Assembly: GCA_013306675.1 (NCBI GenBank)
Contig: JABLUY010000163.1
Span: 1 to 64,000, forward strand
DNA: 64,000 nt
Source of the DNA: Thraustochytrium sp. TN22
Lineage: Eukaryota; Sar; Bigyra; Thraustochytrida; Thraustochytriidae
Direction: 5' to 3'
Part shown: positions 1-8,299 of the stretch, one piece after another
Numbering within the stretch: the stretch's first letter is position 1
Layout of the letters: the number at the start of each line of letters is the position of its first letter
Translations under genes and position numbers: made by a program
The notes under the pieces: model-generated
What the model was told of the DNA's origin: nothing
The model's database searches: none
The model's input: the letters and a program-made list of their open reading frames with translations, nothing else

Positions 1-1
1 T

Positions 2-703
2 GGCGTGGCTGGCGTTCAGTCGGTTGCCATGGGCTTCTCGCACGTGTGCGCTGTCGTTGGAGGAGACGCTGCTGGAGATGATTCCACCGTGCTCGGCGCT
101 GGTCGCGCGAGCGGCGCCTACGGTGAGGATGGAGGCGCGCAGGACTCCGTCAATGCTGTCCCTGTCGCGCTCAACCTTACCGCCGCACCGATCGCACCCG
201 AAGCCGTCTCCCGCGAAAGTCCCCCAAAGGCCGCCGCGGCCCGGCGCCCAAGGCCTCTGGTCTCCCGAGACCCGGTCCCGCCGCGCTCCCGCGGCGCTCC
301 CAGTCACTGCAGCGTCTCGCCAGACGCCGCGAGCGAGACCGACTCGGCGCATCGACGCCGTGCGGCTGCGCGCGACAGCCTGCGCGGCCGCAGAGCCCGA
401 TCGTCGCGGCGGGGCGCGCGGACCGCGCCGACCACTGGCAGGCCAGGCCGAGGTGCGCCAAGCCGAGCACGGCGGAGAGCGAGAGCCCGAGCGCGAGCAG
501 AACCGCAGAACCGCATCTGCGGCGACTGCGGCCGATGGAGCGAGCGGGAGAGGCGGAGCGCGGCGGCGCGGCGGCGGTGGCGGCGGCGGCGCGCCCGCAC
601 GCCCCGAGCCTGCCCCCGCCTGGCGCGAGCAGCGGCGCGCGTCCCGTCAAGCGGGCGAATGAGAGAGGGAGAACGGGCACGGCGCGCCAGAGCGTGGACC
701 TGA
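2..703 (+). CDS. 3' end of a possible RCC1-like repeat protein (partial)
   Basis: The frame is open from the window edge. Its first ~55 codons read like one RCC1/ATS1-type repeat: a GVQSVAMGFSHVCAV stretch, then a Gly-rich segment and NAVPVAL. In RCC1 repeats such segments form a blade of a beta-propeller. After about residue 70 the frame becomes Arg/Ala/Pro-rich low complexity and overlaps the start of the next ORF, so the true stop, or a splice site, may lie earlier. Only one repeat is visible. The call rests on its resemblance and on the lack of a better explanation for this edge. Confidence 0.33.
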   Translation, partial: GVAGVQSVAMGFSHVCAVVGGDAAGDDSTVLGAGRASGAYGEDGGAQDSVNAVPVALNLTAAPIAPEAVSRESPPKAAAARRPRPLVSRDPVPPRSRGAPSHCSVSPDAASETDSAHRRRAAARDSLRGRRARSSRRGARTAPTTGRPGRGAPSRARRRARARARAEPQNRICGDCGRWSERERRSAAARRRWRRRRARTPRACPRLARAAARVPSSGRMREGERARRARAWT

Positions 704-2365
704 ACCTCAGCGACGACGAGGAGGAGATGGACACAGGCGACGGCCGCGGCGCAGGCCTCACTGGCAGTAGCAACAAGACGGACGGGCAGGACGAGGCGCG
801 CCGGACCAACGGCGCGGCGCAGGCCGAGGAGGAGGCCGTCGCCAACATGAGGACGCAGGACCTGGAGGAGGATGACGGCCTCGGCGAGGAGGAGGGAGGC
901 GACACCGACGAGGACGTCGCGCGGCCCGCGAAGAAGCAACGCCCAGCGCCGCGGTATAAGACGGACCCGGAAGACTCTGAGTCGGAGGAGATGGATGACG
1001 AGAACGACGAGGACTTCAAGGATCGCTCGACGCCCGAGGGCGAAATCACCCGGCGGAAGCTGCCCAGCAGGAAGTCACGGTTGCCGAAGCAGCCGGTGAC
1101 TCAGGACTCGGCGCAACGCGAGGCGTCCGTGGCGGACTCGGCTCCAGCGGACTTGCGTGCCACCTCGGACCGCAGTGGTGTGTCTATGGCGGCCGGAGCT
1201 ACCGACGCGGACGGCGCGGACGAAGTGGACGAGGCGGTCGAGGGAGACGACGAGGGGGGACGAGGAGGACGAGGACGAGGACGAGGACGAAGACGAGGAT
1301 GAGGATGAGGATGAGGGGAATACCGGGGCGGGAGAGGGTGGTGCCATGGAAGCTCGCCGGCAGGCAACGGAGTCTGCTCTCAAGCGCAAGCGCAAGCAGC
1401 CGTCGCATGAGCAGATCCTCACGCGTTTCGTCAAGGAGGTGGGCGCGCAAGCCTCAGCGGGCTCTTCTCCGTGGGAGGAGCTGGCGCTGGTCTTCGAAGC
1501 CCGCATCAAGGGCAGGGCCAGCATGGTGATGCATTTTTCTGCGGACGGTCGGGAGGAGACATTGGTCACGAGCATGTCTGCCAAGGGTCTGAGCACCGGC
1601 ACACTCGTGTCTACCTTCAGGGCGCTGGAGTCGAACCTCGAGGAGAAGCTCTCCCAGGCTGCGTCACTGGCAGGCTTCGCGTCGGCCAGAATTGTAAATC
1701 ACCCCGAGTTCTGCACCATGACAGCTCTGAATGGGGTCGAGAGAGATGCCATGAAGGGCTCCATCATCATCAGACGGACGGAGCAGCAGCAGAAGCAGGT
1801 GGCGCCCTCGAGTCCCTGCCTCAACGGTAGCAGCAGCACGCCCCAGTCGAATCATGCGCCCAACCTGCACGAGGCCAACAACAAGCACGGACAACAGGCT
1901 CCGGCATCGAGCCCGGCCCAGGACCCGGACACGAGTCCCGCGCAAGAGACCCCGAGCCCGGCGCAAGAGGCCCCGAGTTCGGCGCAAGAAGGTCCGCGTC
2001 CAACGCAACAACCTCCGCGTCCGGCGCAAGAAGCCCCTCGTCTTGCTCTTCGCGAGCGTGAATCGAACGGCCCATGCGCGTCGGCCAGCACTGGCGAACC
2101 TGATCAAATGGTGGAAGAAAGTTTCGCGAGTCTCACGGTGGCCCTGCCCAAGCTGTTCGCCCAAATCAAGAAGCTCAAGGCCGCATTGCAGGAGTCCGAG
2201 CAGGGTGCTGAGCTCGCCAAGAGGTTACACGATGCGGAAGTCATCGAGCTCAAGGCAAGCATTCACCCACTCGAGGCAAGCATTCACCGACTTGAGGTGG
2301 AACTGAACATGGAGCGCGTACGAAACACAACACTGCAGCGCAAGCTCGACGCGCACGACGAGTAA
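535..2365 (+). CDS. Acidic, low-complexity protein with C-terminal coiled coil; frame broken at a G run
   Basis: I do not recognise the family. The N-terminal part (from the ATG at 535) is Ala/Arg-rich, then strongly acidic with SDDEEE and SEEMDDENDED clusters, typical of nuclear or chromatin proteins. A second frame carries an Asp/Glu repeat, then a globular segment around 1400-1770 (EQILTRFVKEVGAQ, REETLVTSMSAKGLSTGTLV). A short tandem repeat of the SPAQE/PRPAQE type follows (about 1915-2035), then a Leu/Glu/Lys coiled coil to the stop. The frame changes at the six-G run 1254-1259. With five Gs the acidic tract runs straight through, so a one-base homopolymer error or a recent mutation is likely. 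The ATG at 535 is the first plausible start, but an upstream one cannot be excluded. Confidence 0.6.
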
Positions 2366-2482
2366 GAGTGCTGCATGGCAACTGGCGCTCGCCGACCAAA
2401 CAAGTCGTTTTCGACTCCACAAAATTATAAAGATACAGTTCCAGATGGATTTTGGCGGGAGACGCGGACGGAAGGCGCTCCG

Positions 2483-3745
2483 TTAGGTTGACTTGCTGCT
2501 GGAGGTGGATTCTTTGAGCTCGATCCAGCGCGAGAAGAACTCGGTCGCGCGGTAGCCCTGGCTGAAGAGCATGGCTTGCAGGTAGTCGCGTCGGCGGGCA
2601 CTTGGAAGTGCGGCCTCGCAATCCAGAAGAACCTGGCGCAGGGAGGCGGCCATGCGGTCGCGCGAGAAGCGCTCGCTGAGGGTGGCGAAGCCCGCCTCGC
2701 GCGCGGCGAGCCAAGCGTTAGGGTCGTCATGGAGCGTGACGGCCAGGGCGGCGAGGTCTTGCGCGCTGGAGGCGACTTTGAAGCGCTGAGGATCGGCCAT
2801 GCTCTCGAGGCCGATGGGCGTGGTGACGACGGGCACGCCAAGGCTCCATGCCTCGGAGATTTTGCCCTTGATCCCGGCTCCGAAGCGCAAGGGCGCCAGG
2901 CAGGCGCGGTAGCGCGCAAGGTCCTCCACGTCCTCGAGATAGCCGCGCACCAGAAAGCCCTCGCGCGGACTGTGCAGCTGCGTGATGGCCGCGTTGGCGT
3001 AGGCGCCGAAGACGTGAAGCTCGGCGTGCGGCAACCGGCGGCGCACGGCGGGCCAGATCTCTTTTGCGAGCCAGCGCACGGCGTCGCGGTTGGGCGCGTG
3101 CTTGAAGTTCCCGATGGTGTAGAAGTGCGCCGTGTCCTGATGGCGCGTTGCGGCGCTGGCGCTGCGCTCAAAGCCAAGCAGGGGCGCCAGGCCGAGCTTG
3201 GCGGCTGGCAGCCCCAAGTGCCGCTCGCAGAAGCTGCGCTCGGTCTCGCTCACGAAGAGCGCCAGGTCCGAGCGGTGCATCGCGGCGAGCTCGCGCAGGA
3301 GTGTTGGATCGCTGGCGTCGGGCCTGGCGTCCACGACCTCGTGCGCGGGCGCGCCCTCGCGCTGCGCGCGTTCGCGCCAGCGGCGCAGGCTGTGCAAGTC
3401 CTGCGTGTCTACGACGCGCATGCAGCCCGGGAGCGCCTGCTGCACCTGCCAGGAGAAGATCTCCTCCGTCACGAAGGTGTCAAAGACCACCACGGTGGGC
3501 GCGGTGCGCAGCAGCGACTCTCGGAAGGCATCGGCGCGGTTCGCCGGCGCCTCCACCACGTCCACGCCCAGTTGCTCGCGCAGCCGCTGCTCGTACTTTG
3601 GTTTGCCCGCGCTAATGGTCCCAAACGCCACGGGCTCGCGCCACTCCGACGAGGCAAGCCGGAGGAACTCCCACGACCGCACGCCCGCCGCGCTGCTGTC
3701 CGTTTCCGGCCACACGCGCGACAGGAACAGCCATCGCCGCGCCAT
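2483..3745 (-). CDS. Glycosyltransferase, GT4/GT1-like (GT-B fold)
   Basis: The 420-residue protein starts at the ATG at 3745. The open frame continues upstream but only into low-complexity leader sequence. The N-terminus (RRWLFLSRVWPETDSSAAGVR) resembles the first beta-strand and acceptor loop of GT-B glycosyltransferases. The C-terminal half has the family signature FGAGIKGKISEAWSLGVP followed by VVTTPIGLESM, where the Glu of SEAW should contact the nucleotide-sugar. HFYTIGNFKHAPNRDAVRWL marks the start of the second Rossmann domain. No signal peptide or membrane segment is visible. The closest style is bacterial GT4 enzymes, so an acquired bacterial gene is possible. Donor and acceptor cannot be told from sequence. 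It is divergently placed to RRP6 across a 1.2-kb spacer. Confidence 0.8.
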   Translation of the reverse strand: MARRWLFLSRVWPETDSSAAGVRSWEFLRLASSEWREPVAFGTISAGKPKYEQRLREQLGVDVVEAPANRADAFRESLLRTAPTVVVFDTFVTEEIFSWQVQQALPGCMRVVDTQDLHSLRRWRERAQREGAPAHEVVDARPDASDPTLLRELAAMHRSDLALFVSETERSFCERHLGLPAAKLGLAPLLGFERSASAATRHQDTAHFYTIGNFKHAPNRDAVRWLAKEIWPAVRRRLPHAELHVFGAYANAAITQLHSPREGFLVRGYLEDVEDLARYRACLAPLRFGAGIKGKISEAWSLGVPVVTTPIGLESMADPQRFKVASSAQDLAALAVTLHDDPNAWLAAREAGFATLSERFSRDRMAASLRQVLLDCEAALPSARRRDYLQAMLFSQGYRATEFFSRWIELKESTSSSKST

Positions 3746-4961
3746 GCCGCTTCTCTGCTCCGGCCCGCGCAGGTCTGGGCCGTGCAGGTCTGCGCGCCAC
3801 TGGCTCACATCAGAGACACATAGGCAGACACAGACGCTGGCCTTGGCCCAAGGCAGGCAAGGCAGGCCGGGCGGGCACACAGACGCACAGGCCGACAGGC
3901 GCAGAGACGCAGACGGAGAACTAACTTTAGCTGCAGAAAAGCGCGCGCTCCACAGTCAGTCTGCTTTGCTCTGCGCAACATGCTTGCTTGCGCTGCGCAC
4001 AAATCGTCGTCGCGTCGTGCAAACCTGCGTTGCCTCGGAGTTCGCGCCAAAAATCGATGCCATGCACAAGGCAGGCACATGCACGGCTTCAACGAGCATG
4101 GACCGCCGCTTGAACCCATCCCCCCTTCGTGCACTAATGCCTTGGATCAAAACCTCCCGCGCCCTCATCATGGGCCTCATCCCCCACCGCGACGAAGTCC
4201 CCGCGCCAGCCCCTCCTCACCTCGCCCGCAGCGGCAGCGCTCCAGGCGGTCCTCCCTCGCCGCCTTCCCGTCCTCCTCCTCCTCCTCCTCCTCTCCATGT
4301 CCTCCTCCTCCTCCTCGTACCCGCACTGCACGGCGCCGTCGGCGGAGACCTGCCTTACGCGGGGTTTCCCCGAGGCGCGGCGCGAGTGCGGGCCGGGCCC
4401 GCGTAAGGACCCCGGATTTTGCCCTCCCCCCTAGCGGCGCAGAGGCGGCGAAACCGGGCGGCCCGGAACTCTCCGACCCGGGCGCCCAACCACCGCGGCT
4501 CGCCGCCCGCGCGCGCGCGGCGCGGCAGACCGCGCCGCCGCTCGCACGGCCGCGCGCGCGCGCCCGCCCCCGGCGCCCGCGCGCGCCGCCGCCGCGCGAG
4601 GAGCGCCGCCGCCGCCCGCCGCCGCGCGCCGCCGCGCGGGAGGGCGGAAGGCGCAGGCCCGCCGCGCGCGCGGCCGCGAGGCCGCCGCCGCCAACGGCTG
4701 CTCGCTCGCTCGCGCCGCCGCCGCGCGCGAGCGGCGCGCCGAGGGCGGGCGGGCGGGAGCGCGCGCGCGTCGCCGCGCCCGCGCGCGCGCCGCGCCGCCG
4801 CGCCGCGCCGCGCCGCGCCGCGCCGCGCCCGGCGAGGCGAGGCCAGCTCGAGCCGGCCGTCTCCACGGAGAAGGCGAAGAAGCAGCGCGCCGGCGAGGAG
4901 CAGGACGAGGAGAGCGAGAGCGAGAGCGCGAGAGAGAGAGAGCCACGCAGGGCGCGGGAGA
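3746..4961. promoter_or_regulatory. Divergent intergenic region between glycosyltransferase and RRP6
   Basis: This 1.2-kb spacer must hold the promoters of both flanking genes. The left part is mixed sequence. The right part (4400-4900) is extremely GC-rich, with a 5-bp periodic tract (CGCGC/GGCGA type) at about 4790-4843, some 120 bp before the RRP6 start. A TCC/CTC-rich tract lies at 4255-4315. No TATA box or convincing ORF was seen. The ORFs here are compositional. Confidence 0.5.
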
Positions 4962-7900
4962 ATGAGCAGCCCGATGGACGAGAAGCAGCTGTACGAGGCG
5001 CTGATCCACGGGACCAAGGCGTCGAACAGCTTCCCGGGCGAGACGGACGACCTGGAGTACTTCGCGCGGCTGCCGGAGTTCCAGGCGCGCGTGGCCGGGT
5101 TCAGGGACCGGATCGTGAAGCTGATCCTGGACCTGGCGGAGAATGCAGACAGCAGCGACCAGGTGTTCCGGCTGGAGCAGCTGCGCAGCGCAGACCCGAG
5201 CGCGCTGGAAACCTTTGAGCCCGTGTCGGAGGTGATCGACATGCTGCTGGAGAATGTGGACGAGGCGCTCGAGGGCCGCGGCACCGGCACGGCCGGCGCC
5301 CGCGGGCAGGGCGGCGCCGGCGGCGCGGCGCTCGCGGGGGCGAGCGGCGGCGCCAACGGGCCGGCGAGCGCCATGGCCGCAGCGGCCAAGTCGGAGCTCG
5401 TGCGCGGGGTGCGCGCGGGCCTGCACGGCGTCATCACGCACGCCAAGGTGGACCGCCCGCAAAAGCGGTTTGCGGAGGCGGTGGACAACTCGAAGCGGCC
5501 GTTTTGCCCCGTGCTGCGCTCCAAGCCCAACGCCGTGGCGCCGCTCCCGGAGGGGGGTGTGGCGCTCCGCGCCGACGGCACCTACCCGAACCCGTACGAA
5601 GCCGAGATCCAAGCGGCGCTTGGCGCGCCGCCGGCCTGGCTGCTCGAGCCGGCCGACCCGGTCTCCCCCGTACGCGGCCTCGCCGAGGTCCCGTGCACCT
5701 GGATCGACACCGAGGAGGGCCTGCAGGCCATGAGCGCCGCGCTCGCGGGCGAGCGCGCCATCGCCGTGGACCTGGAGAACCACTCATATCGCTCCTTTCA
5801 GGGCTTTGTCTGCCTCATGCAGATCTCCACACCCTCAGCCGACTTCCTCGTGGACACGCTTGCGCTGCGCTCCAAGCTGCACGTGCTCAACGAACACTTC
5901 ACCAATCCGGCCATGGTCAAGGCTTTCCATGGTGCCGACTCGGACGTCGTCTGGCTGCAGCGCGACTTTGGCCTCTACCTCGTCTCGCTCTTTGACACAG
6001 GCCAGGCGGCGCGCGTGCTCGGCTACCCGTCCGCCGGCCTGGCCTATGCGCTCAAGCGCCACGTCAACGTGCGCGCCAACAAGGCCTATCAGCTGGCCGA
6101 CTGGCGCGTGCGCCCGCTCCCGGACGACATGGCGCGTTACGCGCGCGAGGACACGCGCTACCTGCTGCACGTGCTGGACCAGCAGCGCAACGAGCTGCTC
6201 AAGGCCGGCGGCACCGCCATGGTGCGCGATGTCTTGCGCCGTAGCGCCGAGGTCGCGCTTAGTGTCTACGTCAAGGACACCTTTGCCCCGGACGGCTTCC
6301 TGCGCCTGCTTGAGCGCCGCCGTTTGCAGCTCAACGCGGAGCAGGCTGCGGTCCTGGCGGCCGTCTACCGTTGGCGCGACACCATCGCGCGCCGCGAGGA
6401 CGAGTCCGTGCAGTACGTGCTTCCGGACCGTATGCTGCTGCGCATCGCGCAGGAACTTCCGCCCTCGGCCGCTGACCTCGAGGTGTGCTGCAACCCGCTG
6501 CCCGCCGTTGTGCAGACGCGCGTCACCGAGGTGCTAGCGCTCGTACGCTCGGCACGCGACGCTGCGGGCGGCGCTGCCTCCGCCACTGCTGCCACCTCTG
6601 CCGCTGCCGCTGACGACGATGATGATATGGACCTCGACCCGGAGCTTCGCAAGATCGCTGCCGCCGGCAGCGGCGGCGCGGGTGGGACAGCGGACGCGGT
6701 CGTGCACATGGGGCTCAATGCATCGCGCTCCTCCTTTGTGCCGATCCAGCCCAAAGCCACCGTCACCTTTGCGCAAGCTGCCAAGAGCGGTCTCCAACCG
6801 CAGGCGGCGGCGCCTCAGCAGGCCACGCCGGCACGCCGGACCGACCCAATGAGCCGCGCCACGCCAAGCCCTGTGCTGACGACCGAGCAGCTCTACGATA
6901 CGGCCGGCTGGCAGGATATCGCCGATCCGCAGTGGAAAGCGCAGGTGATCGCGCGCAACAACGCGGCCGCCAACGCACGCCAGAGCGCGCAACCTGCCGA
7001 CGCGCCGCGCCCCGACAATTACCGCGCGGCGCTGGCCGCCAAGACCAAGATCGGCGAGGAGCAACTCAAGAGCGGCGCCGGCTTCGGTGCGCTGCCGCAC
7101 AAGACGCCCTTTGCCGCCATGGCCACGGCCATGTCGTCGGGCGCCCGCCTGGGCTCCGCGTCGATGGACGCCGCGGACGCTAGCCAAGCGGTCTCCTCCT
7201 CCTCCTCCTCCTCCTCCTCCTCCTCCTCCTCCGCCGGCGCCGGCGCCTCGGCCGCTGCTGCCTCCTCCTCGGCCGCCTCGGCCACCGCGCGCGATGCGGC
7301 AGGCTCTGTTGGGGGGCCAACAGGGGCCGAGGACGCTGTCATTGACATCGACACGCCCGCCGACGCGGATGCGCTCGAGTCCGAAGACATCCCGCGCTCC
7401 ATGGCCGAGATCTATCGCATCTCCAACCGCAATCGCAAACGCAACAAGGACAAGAAGAAGCTCAAGGACGACGGCTCCGGGGGCGGGGGCGGCGGCGGCG
7501 GCGGCTCGCGCAAGTCTTCGCGCGCGAATAACAATGGGGACGACGACGACGACTACTCGTCCAATCACGGCCACGGCGGCCCCTCCTCCGCATCCTCCGT
7601 GGGTGGTGATGGCGGCGGCAATGGGCGCAAGCGTGGCAGCAAGGACGACGACAACGAGATGGGCGGCCCCAGCGACGATGCCATCGAGTTCATGCGCGAT
7701 CTCGGCTGGGTTGAGGGCGGCAACAAGCCGGTGCCCTCGCTCGTCGTGGAGGGCGCCCCGCAGCAGCCCGCGCACCTCGCCGGCGCCGGCTCCGATTCGT
7801 CCCCTAGCGGTGGCGGCGCCGGCACTGGCGGCGGGCCGTCCGGCAGCGGCGCCGGCGGCAACAGCAACAGCAGTGGCGCGGACGGAAAGCAATCGGCGGG

Positions 7901-8225
7901 TCAGGGCAAGACCTCCAACAACCAGAAGCGCGGCCGTCGCAACCCACCTGCGTCCCCCAAGCGCAGGCCTGCCCAGGCGTCCGAGACACCCGCGGCATCC
8001 TCCGGCTCCAATCCGTCCAACACGGCCGCCGCGACACAGCCGCGCCAGCTCTACGGCTACGCGCAGGCTGCCGCCGCCGCCGGTGCCTTTAGCTATTCGC
8101 AAGTCGCTGCCAGCAACGCCGGCTCGCGTGCCGGCCGCGCGGGCCAGCAGGCCGCTCAGCAGCCGCCGCAGCAATACAAGAGCCGCAGTGGCAACGCCAG
8201 CCGTTCCATGTCGTATGCGAGATGA
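4962..8225 (+). CDS. RRP6: Exosome-associated 3'-5' exoribonuclease RRP6/EXOSC10
   Basis: This is the nuclear exosome 3'-5' exonuclease that trims pre-rRNA, snoRNA and snRNA precursors. The ATG at 4962 gives 1087 residues. Residues ~8-100 match the PMC2NT domain that binds the RRP47/C1D cofactor. Residues ~245-420 are a DEDDy exonuclease: AVDLENHSYRSFQGF supplies Asp and Glu, HGADSDVVWLQ the next Asp, and YAREDTRYLL the Tyr and last Asp. YQLADWRVRPLP is near-invariant in this family. Residues ~455-535 form an HRDC domain. The last ~550 residues are low complexity (poly-Ser at 7195-7232, Gly and Asp runs, basic patches) and longer than in yeast or human. It shares the window with a snoRNA array, whose products are a class of RRP6 substrate. 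Confidence 0.97.
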   Translation: MSSPMDEKQLYEALIHGTKASNSFPGETDDLEYFARLPEFQARVAGFRDRIVKLILDLAENADSSDQVFRLEQLRSADPSALETFEPVSEVIDMLLENVDEALEGRGTGTAGARGQGGAGGAALAGASGGANGPASAMAAAAKSELVRGVRAGLHGVITHAKVDRPQKRFAEAVDNSKRPFCPVLRSKPNAVAPLPEGGVALRADGTYPNPYEAEIQAALGAPPAWLLEPADPVSPVRGLAEVPCTWIDTEEGLQAMSAALAGERAIAVDLENHSYRSFQGFVCLMQISTPSADFLVDTLALRSKLHVLNEHFTNPAMVKAFHGADSDVVWLQRDFGLYLVSLFDTGQAARVLGYPSAGLAYALKRHVNVRANKAYQLADWRVRPLPDDMARYAREDTRYLLHVLDQQRNELLKAGGTAMVRDVLRRSAEVALSVYVKDTFAPDGFLRLLERRRLQLNAEQAAVLAAVYRWRDTIARREDESVQYVLPDRMLLRIAQELPPSAADLEVCCNPLPAVVQTRVTEVLALVRSARDAAGGAASATAATSAAAADDDDDMDLDPELRKIAAAGSGGAGGTADAVVHMGLNASRSSFVPIQPKATVTFAQAAKSGLQPQAAAPQQATPARRTDPMSRATPSPVLTTEQLYDTAGWQDIADPQWKAQVIARNNAAANARQSAQPADAPRPDNYRAALAAKTKIGEEQLKSGAGFGALPHKTPFAAMATAMSSGARLGSASMDAADASQAVSSSSSSSSSSSSSAGAGASAAAASSSAASATARDAAGSVGGPTGAEDAVIDIDTPADADALESEDIPRSMAEIYRISNRNRKRNKDKKKLKDDGSGGGGGGGGGSRKSSRANNNGDDDDDYSSNHGHGGPSSASSVGGDGGGNGRKRGSKDDDNEMGGPSDDAIEFMRDLGWVEGGNKPVPSLVVEGAPQQPAHLAGAGSDSSPSGGGAGTGGGPSGSGAGGNSNSSGADGKQSAGQGKTSNNQKRGRRNPPASPKRRPAQASETPAASSGSNPSNTAAATQPRQLYGYAQAAAAAGAFSYSQVAASNAGSRAGRAGQQAAQQPPQQYKSRSGNASRSMSYAR

Positions 8226-8299
8226 AGACAATGATGAAGGTGATGAAGACGATGATGGATCTTTTCTTTTCCGTGCCCAAGTTGCAAAAGAGCTTACTC

